In this document: positions 37,836 to 49,800 of the stretch, piece after piece
Numbering within the stretch: the stretch's first letter is position 1
How the letters are laid out: each line of letters opens with the position of its first letter
DNA from: Nilaparvata lugens
Taxonomy: Eukaryota > Arthropoda > Insecta > Hemiptera > Delphacidae
Direction of reading: 5' to 3'
DNA length: 64,000 nt
Assembly: GCF_014356525.2 (NCBI RefSeq)
Contig: NC_052505.1
Coordinates: forward strand, 52,996,630-53,060,629
Notes under the pieces: generated by a model
Seen by the model: only the letters and a program-made list of their open reading frames with translations
The model's database searches: none
What the model was told of the DNA's origin: nothing
Made by a program: the position numbers and the translations under genes

Positions 37836-39402
37836 AATATTGCTTGGATGGGGAGCTGACAGAGTAAAGACAATCACACACATTGCTTTTTAGACGTCTG
37901 AGTTTTGTCATCCTCATAGATTCTCTAGGAAAAAACATAACTTGGCAAACGCATGATAAGTGTCTGCACAAATAATGTGTTTGCTAAGCTCCGTTTAATC
38001 TGGTAGAATTTTCAAAGATGGCAAAAATCGATGTGTGTGTAACTGTCGTTAGAACTCTCACACGAAAAATGTCACGATCATCATGTTGTTGTGACTATTT
38101 GAGTTCAATCGGAATCTTAGATACTCACAATATTGGATGGCATGAAGTTCTTGAGCTTTCTAGACTGTTTCTTCAGAGTCCTTGTGAATTTTGATTTCCA
38201 AATATACGTTTATAATATATTATATTCACTTACTGGTGACCAGCGATTAGGATATAGCAGGACCAGTCAAGGTGAAAGTGATTAATTTGCCACTGAATTA
38301 TTCAGTTGATCCTTTTTGATGCAGTGATGTATTCGTCGAGGCCTACAATTAAGCTAAGCCATCGAAAAGCTTTCTAACTTGACAAAGTCGGTAGGCCTAG
38401 ACCCAGCTTCCACAACTTTCCGAAACTACCAAGGCCTATTGATTAGATAGGTAATTGCTTTCCCATCGCTATCCTATTACAATCTCGGCAGCTTTCAAGA
38501 ACTGGGTAATAAGTTCACTAACTATAGTTAGGTCAGGTTAATTAATTCTGTATCGGGAGCATACGTTCTAAGCTGCTAGGAAAAGTGAGTGATGGATTTT
38601 GAGCAAGATATTGAAAGTTATTGGAAATATAAGTCATTATTAATTGATAATAATTAGTCATTAATATCGTCGTATTATCTATAATATCGGGGGACCAAAA
38701 GCATACAAATTTTATAACAAAAGAGAAAATTATAATATATTTATAGTTTATAGGATGATATACTCTGTTTACTACAATTTCTGTTAATTTACCATTTACT
38801 ATTCTTCACTAATAGCATCTGGTTAGTATTTTGGAATTTTTAGAGGATAAACTTAGCCCAACATTCACAACCATATGATGAAGTATTCACTTGAGAATTA
38901 CTTCTAATTATTCTACTATCCAAAAATCTGGTGTGGTGCACTCACACTACTTTCCTTGCCGTTATGAAAATTGATCACCTGACGCTAGTGTACTCGCGCA
39001 TCTCAAGTCTACTATTCAAATATATGAGACAGTTGGTGATAGGTCAATAACGCTGGAAACACACGAGGTCTGCTATCGTTCGTAGTGAATGATTTAATAG
39101 AACCAACAGTTGCCAACAGTTTGCAATTCAATAATCACATTTTCTCGGATTTCAAGCTTATTTTCAATTCTAGGTGGGTATGTTACTGGACATTAATTGC
39201 AGAGATTTTCTTGCTCAATCTTTTCCACTAGAATTTTTTTGTTCTATTTGTATATGAAGGCTGTTGAATGAGGATCTAAAATCAAACTTTGCATAGGTGG
39301 AGCAAAGCTCCTGAAATTTTTGCAGATATAGGACTTGTTGCAGTTGATAGAGATTATTAATGACTATTCCAGGTATACACAGGTACACAGACGCACAACA
39401 CT

Positions 39403-39532
<130 letters not shown>

Positions 39533-39558
39533 CACACATACAGACCAATAGCCAAAAA

Positions 39559-40371
39559 TCTGGTGTGGCGCACTCACACAACTTTCCTTGCCGTTATGAA
39601 AATTGATCACCTGACGCTAGTGTTCCCGCGCATCGCAAGTCTACTATTCAAAGATTTGAGCCAGCTGGTGACAGGGCAATAACGCTGGAGGCACACATGA
39701 GGTCTGCTATCTCTTCATAGTGAATGCTTTAATAGAATCAACAATAATTTGCAATTGAATAATCACATTTTCTCGAATTTTAAGCTTATTTTCAATTTTA
39801 GGTGAAAATGTTACTGAACATTAATTGTAGAGATTTTCTAGCTTAATCTACTCCACTTGATTTTTTTTGTTTCAATTGTATCTGAAGCCTGATAATTGGG
39901 AATCTATCTGCATTGCTGGGGCGGAGCTCCTGAAATTATTACAGATATGGGACTTGTGGCAATTGATAGAGCTTATCGATGACTATTTTAGGTATGAATT
40001 TGATCAAAATCGTTGGAGCCGTTTCCGAGAAAATCACGAAAAACCCGGTTTTTGACAACATATTCGCCATTTTAGCCGCCATCTTGAATTGCATTTGATC
40101 GAAATTGTTCGTGTCGGATCCTCATAGTGAAAGGACCTTAAGTTCCAAATTTCAAGTCATTCCGTTAATTGGGAGATGAGATATCGTGTACACAGACGCA
40201 CATACACTCATACACACACACACACACACACACACATACAGACCAATACCCAAAAACCAGTTTTTTGGACTCAGAGGAGCTTGAAACGTATAGAAATTTA
40301 GAAATTGGGGTACCTTAATTTTTTTCGGAAAGCGATACTTTCCTTACCTATGGTAATAGGGCAAGGAAAGT
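39559..40371 (+). mobile_element. TCTGG-family subfamily A, intact nested copy
   Basis: 813 bp from TCTGGTGTGGCGCACTCACA to GGCAAGGAAAGT. It is inserted into the A5 run of an older copy, so AAAAA stands at both borders. The 3' 35 bp can fold (ACTTTCCTT pairing with AAGGAAAGT around CTATGGTAATAGG). Confidence 0.85.
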
Positions 40372-40665
40372 AAAAACCACTTTTTCGGACGCAGGGGACC
40401 TTGAAACGTATAGAAATTCAGAAATTCACTTCAGAAATCCAGAAACATCTCGAAAATATGTTTTTATTTTGAATTTGATTAATCATAATTAATTTCATTT
40501 TTCAAACTCTCAAGGTTTCTTCATTGTTTAGCTCGTGTTTACAGTTTACATTTTACAGTTTGGCTATATGTCAGCTTGTGAATTTCGGGGATGAGATATT
40601 CTGATTTTCCACAGACGCACTCGCTCACTCATTTTCATATCCAAAAACGACAAAAACCGCAGCTT

Positions 40666-41635
40666 TAGAATAGAATAGAATAGAATAGAATAGAATAGAA
40701 TAGAATAGAATAGAATAGAATAGAATAGATAGAATAGAATAGAATAGAATAGAATAGAATAGAATAGAATAGAATAGAATAGAATAGAATAGATAGAATA
40801 GAATAGAATAGAATAGAATAGAATAGAATAGAATAGAATAGAATAGAATAGAATAGAATAGAATAGAATAGAATAGAATAGAATAGAATAGAATAGAATA
40901 GATAGAATAGAATAGAATAGAAAGAATAGAATAGAATAGAATAGAATAGAATAGAATAGAATAGAATAGAATAGAATATAATAGAATAGAATAGATAGAT
41001 AGAATAGAATAGAATAGAATAGAATAGAATAGAATATAATAGAATAGAATAGAATAGAATATAATAGAATAGAATAGAATAGAATATAATAGAATAGAAT
41101 AGAATAGATAGAATAGAATAGAATAGAATAGAATAGAATAGAATAGAATAGAATAGAATAGAATAGATAGAATAGAATAGAATAGAATAGAATAGAATAG
41201 AATAGAATAGAATAGAATAGAATAGAATAGAATAGAATAGAATAGAATAGAATAGAATAGAATAGAATAGAATAGAATAGAATAGAATAGAATAGAATAG
41301 AATAGATAGAATAGAATAGAATAAATAGAATAGAATAGAATAGAATAGAATAGAATAGATAGAATAGAATAGATAAATAGAATAGAATAGAATAGAATAG
41401 AATAGAATAGAATAGAATAGAATAGAATAGAATAGAATAGATAGAATAGAATAGAATAGAATAGAATAGAATAAATAGAATAGAATAGAATAGAATAGAA
41501 TAGAATAGAATAGAATAGAATAGAATAGAATAGAATAGAATAGAATAGAATAGAATAGAATAGAATAGAATAGAATAGAATAGAATAGAATAGAATAGAA
41601 TAGAATAGAATAGAATAGAATAGAATAGAATAGAA
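40666..41635. repeat. TAGAA pentanucleotide satellite, 970 bp
   Basis: Almost pure (TAGAA)n, roughly 190 units, with scattered 4-nt units (TAGA), AATAAATAG and AATATAATAG variants. The 15-nt reading period makes an uninterrupted minus-strand frame of Phe-Tyr-Ser-Ile-Leu repeats, which is an artefact. AATAG-type satellites are known in Drosophila; here the array is short and euchromatic-looking. Confidence 0.97.
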
Positions 41636-41789
41636 ACTCCATTGCAGCCATTGAAGAGGACTTCAGATACGATACAAGAGTCAAATAATTGAAAGTAGCT
41701 GTGAACATAATGACAAGTTTGAGTCCAAACCGACCGAAATTTTGTGTTCCAATCAGTTAATTTTCACAGAAGTTCATTCCATCTCTAAT

Positions 41790-43080
41790 AAGTGATTAAG
41801 GATGTATCATTGATAGATGAGGGGAAAACGGAGAGAAGTGAAAGGAAAGAAAATAGGGTAAGAAAGAAAGTAGAAAAAGTATTGAAAGTCACTATCAAGA
41901 AGTGTCGAACATTACACTCTATTGGATGTTGGGCCGGAGTGAACACCATTCAGAGGGATTACTCGGCTCAGAGGATGAGAAACAGAGTATAGAAGAAAGA
42001 AAAGGGCGAAAAACACAACTGCAAAGAGAAAATAGTTGGAAAAGAGGCGTAGAATGAGCTGTGTAGGTAAGGAGAAGGTGGACAGGTGAAAGGAATTCAT
42101 TTGTTTGGTAGTAAGGTGCAAAGTTACAGATTGTTCAGGTAAGCTCTGCTGTGAGGATGTATGAAATCGGGTGCAAAGACGAAAAGGATGAGCGGTTTAT
42201 GCGGCGAAAAAAAGAAGAGAAAGAGAATAAGAGTAAGGAAAATAAGAATAGGAAAAAAAAGAGAGAAAACGGATAATTGAGAGAAAAGACGTATGATGAG
42301 ATTGAGTGGAGCTTGGAGAAGAAAAAATGACAGAAAGATACTCATGTTTAGAATTTGAAAGGTGCAGAAAAGGGAAGAACAAGGAGACAAGAAAATTTAG
42401 AAAAGACGGAAATGAGGTGAGAGAAGAGGAGGCAGAAAGATGAGAAGAAAACAAAAGAAGTTGGAGAAAGGAACATGAGAATGTTGAGAGAAAGCAGAAT
42501 GGAGAACAGAAAAGGGGAACGTAGTAGGAATTATGGACAATGAGAACACAATTTTGAACAATCAGGAAGTGATCAAGTAGTGTGCAATGAAGAGGGTAAT
42601 GAAAGAAGATGAAAAGTGAATGTTGAAGACGAAGAATAATTAGAAGAAGAGAAACTGAAAGAACAAGTGAAAATAACAAGTTGAAGAAGAAGAAGAAGAG
42701 GAGAAGAAGAAGGAGAAGAAGAAGAAGAAGAAGAAAAAAAGAAGAAGGTGAAGAAGAGGAAGAAGATAATAAAGAAGCCAGATAAAGAATGAGAATAAGG
42801 AAAAACGACATGAAAATGAAATATCAAGAATTATACGTAATATGGAGAGGATAAAATTGAACATTGATGAATTGGAAGGACAAAGGTAAGAAAGTGGAGT
42901 AGAGAGTGAGAGAGTAGGAGCACAGACAGTGAGATGTTGAGCAGAGTGAATGGCATCGGACGGATTGAATGACGACTGTTGCGGCCAAGGGAGAAGGAGA
43001 TGATGGAGAAAAGGAAGGAGAAGCGGCAGGATAGATATAAATGGCGATGGATTAGCAGATTCAAGGATCGTTTCTTTCGG
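41790..43080. repeat. Purine-rich tract, 1.3 kb
   Basis: The plus strand is dominated by G/A words with (GAA)n at 42686-42735. All overlapping frames are compositional. Confidence 0.8.
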
Positions 43081-43119
43081 GCAGGATCGTGTGTTGTCCC
43101 ACGGGGTCCCCAACATCTG

Positions 43120-43800
43120 GATTGTAAATCTCCCCTTCTTCTCCTCGTCTCCTTCCCCCTCTAACCTGCATACTTTGGTCCTCGGGGAGTCTGAACAGCA
43201 ACAAGAAAAGATCGTCGTGGTCGCTGCGGCTTCTTACATTCTTATTCCCTTCCCCCCATCCCCTCCTACAAGCCCTCTCCCACCCTTATATTTATTTGTC
43301 GTACTTCTTTCTGATTTTCTCATTCATATTTATTTGTCTCCCCTATGCAATAAAAGAAGTAGCAAACCAGTGCTACATCACGTTTTCACTATTCTCCTTG
43401 CTTTTCCATGATTTCTATATTCAATCTCTTTCTTGCTCTCATTCGTCTTCTTCTTATTATTATTCTCATCCTTCTCCTCCTCCTCCTCCTCCTCCTCCTC
43501 CTCCTCCTCCTCCTCCTCCTTCTTCTTCTTCTTCTTCTTCTTCTTCTTCTTCTTCTTCTTCTTCTTTTTTTTTTCTTCTACTATTTCTTCTTTTTATTCC
43601 TCCTCCTCTTCTCCTCCTCCTCTTCCTGATCCTCATCCTTTTCCTTCTCCTCTCTCTCCTTACTCCTTTTTTCTTTCTCCTCTTCTTGTCCTCCTCCACC
43701 TCCTCCTCCTCATCACCTTTTCCTCAAACTCCTTCTACTACTCCTTCTCTTGGTTTCTATTCTTCTTCGTGCTGTTTTTAATGTTGATATCATTCTCGTC
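43120..43800. repeat. Pyrimidine-rich tract with (TCC)n and (CTT)n
   Basis: CTCCTCCTCC at 43470-43520 passes directly into TTCTTCTTC at 43520-43566, then degenerate pyrimidine. It follows the purine block with opposite strand bias. Confidence 0.9.
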
Positions 43801-44244
43801 AAATCTTTATTCTGTATGTATTTGCTCCCGATATTCTTTCCTCTCCCATTCTTAACGTGTTGTATTCACTTAAAAATGAAGCGTTGCCCAATTTTTGTGA
43901 GTCCAATACATGCACTATGAATAGGGATCGGAAAGCCACTTTCAAATCATAATGTGGATACTAAATTTCTGTTTCCCCCTCAGTGCGAAGAAAAAAACTA
44001 GTTTATCCCCTTGGCCCATGATTTATATTGGAAACTAAATAGAAAAAAGCCCTGTAGGAGAAAATATTAAATAAAGAGTTTTCAGGAAAGAAGTTCACAG
44101 ACAATACAAACAGCAAGTTTTTCGAAGCAAAAGGTTCATCTTCTGTTAAAAAAACGTCAAAATCATCATCATCGATGTTCACAAAATATTCCTTGAAACT
44201 TCTATTGTTGGACTCAATACAATTGAATGATCAATATACCGGAT

Positions 44245-44745
44245 CCGGCTTAAAAACCTGACGATTTTTGAGGGATGAATCAAAGTATGTTCCGTACAAT
44301 TAAAACATGTAATATATCAAATTGAAGATCAAATTTTGCAATTCACAGAGAGTTATATAGATCACTCACAATGTTTTTCTATTTGAAGATGTTTTCATCC
44401 AAATGTTTTCCGTTATTTCTCACTCACTCACTTGAGCTAATTCTAAAATTTGCCATTTCTCACTCAATCATCACTTGTCGAGTTACTTCAATTTCTCTTT
44501 GAATGACTTCCTCTAGTTCTGTGGATTATTTATTGGCTGCCCATTAACGGTAATTTTGTTTATTCACAAATCCCGACAAATGAGAATGTGCCAATCAAAA
44601 ACGCTCGATGTTCACTTGACCACGATATACTGGCTACCGAAATGGCATGAATAGACCTGTCGATTAACAATATTCCCGCCTTTTCAATGACAGTGGTGTG
44701 AACACAACAATATTACTACAAAATCGTCAGATTAATATGCCGGTC
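44245..44745. mobile_element. Possible MITE with imperfect inverted ends
   Basis: CCGGCTTAAAAACCTGACGA at 44245 and the inverse of TCGTCAGATTAATATGCCGG ending near 44743 match at most positions. The element would be about 500 bp and AT-rich. Target duplication is not clear. Confidence 0.35.
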
Positions 44746-45534
44746 CCTGTACTATAGATAACACTATATAATATTATTATACCAAACACTATATCTAGAA
44801 TATATTCAGTTGCATAAGTGTTGATTGAATTATATTATATATGAGTAGGTTTCTTAAACAGTTTACATCATTTCCATGTAAGAATCGTTGAACAAAACAT
44901 AATAGGACTTTGTAATGTCCACTTTTTGGAGAGAACAAAAATTAACCAATGACATCACCTCATATTATTGTCTTCATTATTGTTAATGAGCAACCCAGAA
45001 TATTCAGATTGTTTTTATAAATGATTCTTTGAATCATACATGATTTTTGACAGCAAATTTGTTCTATGGATCACAGATATTCACAGGTTCAACAGACTAT
45101 TCCAAATATGTACATTGAAAACTTTTTGATTTCCATTCAAGCAGTGATTTGAAAGTTCTTCACATGTTCACGTCAAACTCATGGTCTGCAGATTCTCTCA
45201 AAAAGTTTAAATGTTTACAGGACACACAACAGACAGACAGCAGAATAAACTACGAAATAAGTCACTTTAACTTTGCCCGACTGAATCACTAACCAGAAAT
45301 CTGAAACCCAGAATTAACTCCTCACTAATAATACTGGAAATATCATGGAATCATCCAAATCACTTCCAGATTTGGTGGAAAAGTATCCCCAAAATTAAAG
45401 CTCCAATTAAATCCGGTTCACAATAAGGCAAATTGCAGCTATTAGGTACAACCAGAAAACTAGAACAATTATCTTCACAAAATCATCCAAATCATTGCAG
45501 ATTCTAGGTAGGATTATAGTAATTTAGGAAAGGT

Positions 45535-45728
45535 ATGTGTAATAACTGGTATTTAGCAAAAAATAGGCGGATTGAGGAGAAGTTTTGTTTTACCTTCATT
45601 TGTTGTTATTTTGTTGACGAGATTGTCGCTAATTGGACAGGAGAGACCGTCAGCTCATTTCTGATCCACATCTCATTCAAAGCACAACACTTGAGGCTTT
45701 GTAACATTGTCCATCTTCAGCAAATCAG
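45535..45728 (+). other. Possible 5' UTR exon of Or-A
   Basis: A good donor, AAATCAG|GTAAGA, lies at 45728/45729. The first coding exon of Or-A is preceded by an acceptor (TTCTATTCTCAG near 46848) only a few bases before the ATG, which implies an upstream non-coding exon. This is the best upstream candidate, but its 5' end is unknown. Confidence 0.3.
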
Positions 45729-46864
45729 GTAAGACCATTCAAGTAAGAAGAGCACCAGAATATATTTCACCAACGAATAAACTAATGTGATTTTGCAAAA
45801 CGATTATAATTCTTTATGAACCTCTTTGAACAATAATTGTTCAAAGATATATTTTAGTACTTGGATCAGTTAGACCAAATAGCGGCTAAAACCTTCTTTT
45901 GGATTGTTGAGTAGTTACATTCTTTTGTTGTTAGTACTGGCTCTCCCATTCAGAGCAATATTGATACTTTAATTTATCGTTTTTCACTGCAAACATGGAT
46001 TTTCCATATTGTTATTAGCTCTCAATATTAAAGAACTTCAGACGCCCAATTGAAATGTTATCAAGTAATCGTGACTTTAAAGCATGATCTATGAAGTTTC
46101 TTATAGAACGTGATCAATGCTGTTTTGGAGGGAAAAAGAATGATTCTCAACGTTGTCTGAGGTTATTTAGTGCTGGAATGAGCACTGATCGTTGAATAAA
46201 ATTTACATAAACTTTTGTCTACAAATAAAGACAATTGAAAAATATACGAAATTCCATAGAATAATTCGAGTAAATGTTGTTCTTTCTCATAGTTTAACAC
46301 CTCGAAATCATGGAGCATATTATAAGGTTCAGGTAAAAGTCCTAGAAAGAATGAATCCAATTATTGTCAAATAGTCTATTACGTATTCATTACTCTATTT
46401 TTGCTTTGTGCAATATCACAGAATAATATTCTCACTATTCTAATTGTACTGTTTAAATTCCATATTTGCTACCAACAATGATTTGCCTTCAAATCAATGT
46501 CAGTCAATTTTCAACTGACTCATAAACTATAATTTCATATTGAATCACTCTTCGAAGCTTATCTGGGTCTAGATCTGAATTAAATAATAATTACAGTAAC
46601 TTGATACACTCCTACACTTGAATAACCGTATGTTATAGTACCGGTAATAATGTATCAAGTTGCGAGATGAATATCTGCGATATTAAGTAGTGTCATTCAT
46701 GCCAAAATGTTTTGGTTATTTCTTTTCATGAAACCTTTTGATGCCACTTTTCATGAAACCACTATCAACCACTATTTGATAATGTATAGTGTGAATATTC
46801 TAAAATCGATAAATTTGAATTTCATCATATAACTTTCTATTCTCAGTTTCAGGCGGAAGAATAG

Positions 46865-49800
46865 ATGGAAGATCGACCATCAGCCGAAAGTTTAATATCA
46901 ATATTCGGTGACAAACGGGTGACAGGCCTCAAAGCTTTCATTCTCCTCTCACTCACACTGCCAATATTCTTGAACCTCATATTCTGTCTAATCGAAGAAT
47001 GGTCTGATTTCTTCGACCGTCTACTGACACTTAAAGAGATTATGCTGATACTGTTCTCAGCTATAGGAGGATATGTTGTACAATTCCACCTGAGAGACGT
47101 AGAGGAAAAATATATTTTGAAGTACTTGGCAAACGCAAAAAACTATGAAACATCGGACGAGAAAAGAAAAATCATTAATGAAACAAATGACTACATCACA
47201 CGTCATAACATTGTGGCCCAACGAGCTTTCAAGTTTCTGTTCATTTCGGGAGGTTGCCTTCCCTTGCTACAAATCACGATAAAAACCTTGAAAATGTATC
47301 TAACTGGAGCTGAAGCTGGGAAAATGGCTTTTGTGATACATCTGTATCTTCCTGAAGGCTACAAAACACCTCTAATGTATCTATCAACTCAATTAGCAGC
47401 TTTTGTTCTGTACGGATTTTTAGTGTACATGTGGGGCGTTAACTATAAGGTGTTTCTAATTGGTTTGAAATGTATCAGCAGTGAAGTGAGCCTGCTGATT
47501 GAATCTCTCAAGGAATTGGATGGATTCGAGAAGAGACGGGCTATAGCTGAATCAACAGGAAATGAGGAGCCACTTGCCGTGGTCAGTGCCGATCACGAGA
47601 GAAGACTGAAAGATCATTTGAATAGGACTGTAGAACACCATCAGGATATTCTACTGTGAGTGTAAAACAAAATATATCATGTTCAATCAGCTAGAACCAG
47701 TTTGAACCAGTTCAATCAGCTTGAAATCAGTCAGAATGTTGAAATTCCTATTAATATTTCGTAGTTCGATACTACTTTGACTCCATCAAGATTTTGATTC
47801 TACTTCAAACCATTCGAAATAAATCAATGGTTCTATCATATCAATGGATTCATCCTCCTTTTGGAGGATTAAGCATATTTCATGGTTACATTATTACAAA
47901 ATATATCGCTTCTCTCACTTTCAGATCGCTGAAATTGGTCAATGACTGCACAAAACTGTACATTTTCTTGTTCATCAACGTGTACAGTATACAGCTCGGT
48001 CTATACATAATATTTGTTATCAAGGTTAGTAGAAATTGGTTTTTGAATGCTGCTTCAGAATGTTTTATTATATCATCATTTCATAATTTTTTTTCTTTTG
48101 CGGATGAGCTTTTAGTTGGTACGTAGGTAATGGAAGTACTTAGGCAATTGATGAGATGATGACGTCAATGCTTACCGGAAAATTTACTATTTTAGTTTAT
48201 TTTTCAATCAGGTCGTATCTGAAAAGAATGATTGGTTCTATAATCATTCAATTGAGGAGTATTCAATTCTGATTAGAGAACCTGTGTTCTTGATAGTGTT
48301 GATTTTTGGATGAGCCTTCTCGGTTCCTTCTTGTTGGTGTCACAACTTTTGGATATTCATTCATTTTCTGAATCCATGAAATACCCTTCTCCACTCCAAA
48401 ACCAACTATGCTACTAGTGAGTAAGCTGTTATAAGCACATACCAGCCGGAAAACTTGCCTTGAACACATTGGTTGCCTTGATGTATTTCATCTTAAGATC
48501 CTCGATATTACAAACAAGAGCTCAAAAAACGTTAAGTTTTATTCCAGCTATAGTTTAGAGACATTGATTATTCTGACCCCTTACAAGATTACTTTCTCAT
48601 GCATGAAAAATGAAAACAGTTTCGATGGATACGTTCACCAAAAGTTTGAAATGATGAGATAAACACATTGATGAATTCAAATGATCGGTAAGGCTGCGAT
48701 AACATTGCATGCACGCTTGAGAAAGCAATCTTGAGTCATAGAAACACGTTGTGATGTCTGTCGCGGCTCACTCTCATAGTCACCAGCTTGCCACAAAACA
48801 AAAATATATGTTTTTCGGCGCAAGTGTACAGACTTGGTTTCATTCTTTAGATTGAGGTTATCTTTTAGTTCCCTGTCATCATGGAGATTTATTTATTTAT
48901 TGTTTTATCAATTTATTAAATTATTTTTCCATAGCTTTAAAGCTCTGAATGTACCACTGCAGTCTGCAAGCATTTCCATGGTTTTGGCATTTTCACATTA
49001 TTTACCATTTTAATTTTATTACAATGGGTTCCTTCACAACATTTCAATCACAAGCATAATGAATTTTACTGAATTGATTGACAGTGAGAGAACAGAAGAG
49101 GTCTTCTCAATGAATACCTTGATGGTCTTTTTCAAACGTTCTTTATTTAACTGAATTTGTGTGTTGTTATTCGCCATCTCCATCAGTTTGATTTAAAAAT
49201 CCAGAATTTGATTCAGGATTTTGATTTTCATTTTGATTCAGAATTCAGTTTGATTTCTAAATTATTTGAAAAATGTTTAGTAGAATTGTGATAAATCGAG
49301 GAAATGAGGATTCCTAATTATTCTAGTTTTTTTGAAAAATAACTTGAACTATTCATGATAACTCAAAATTACACTGATACATTTTGTTCTGTTACAGCTT
49401 AAAGAGCTCGCTCAGAAAATGAAATATGTATTCACTTATATGGTGATCTTGTTCATCCAAATGCAGTGGGCTATCTATGCGCAAGATATACAAGACAATG
49501 TGAGTTTGATAAAACAAGTCTATACTAACTCACAATAACGTGCTTGGTTCTACATTTTTCGCATACTCAGCAATTTTCAACTAATTTGAATGTCAAACAT
49601 TGCATATTCTGGAATTTAAATGATTGTGAATCTTCTCGCTCACTTATTCCTTCATAAATGTATTTTCATCATAGAACTTCTTAGCTTCATCAAGTCTTTT
49701 TGTTCTACACTTCGGACATGCTGACATTATGATATCAAGTCGTCAGCAGTGAGTATAGAATGTCATCAGTACAGCATGAAAACCATTTCATGCCCATCAA

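Noticed and set aside
40665..41708. 347-codon minus-strand frame of Phe-Tyr-Ser-Ile-Leu repeats
   Set aside because: It is the translation of the TAGAA satellite; any stop-free 5-nt repeat gives this.
43296..43855. Poly-Ser/Pro/Leu/Phe frames up to 161 codons (also 3287-3708 and 42197-43116)
   Set aside because: They are produced by pyrimidine or purine low complexity; overlapping frames on both strands are equally long.
47794..48126. 110-codon frame spanning Or-A exon 2
   Set aside because: Only its middle part (47925-48024) is coding; the rest reads through intron on both sides.
48263..48469. Minus-strand frame in Or-A intron 2
   Set aside because: It is short, without motif or splice signals; a chance frame.
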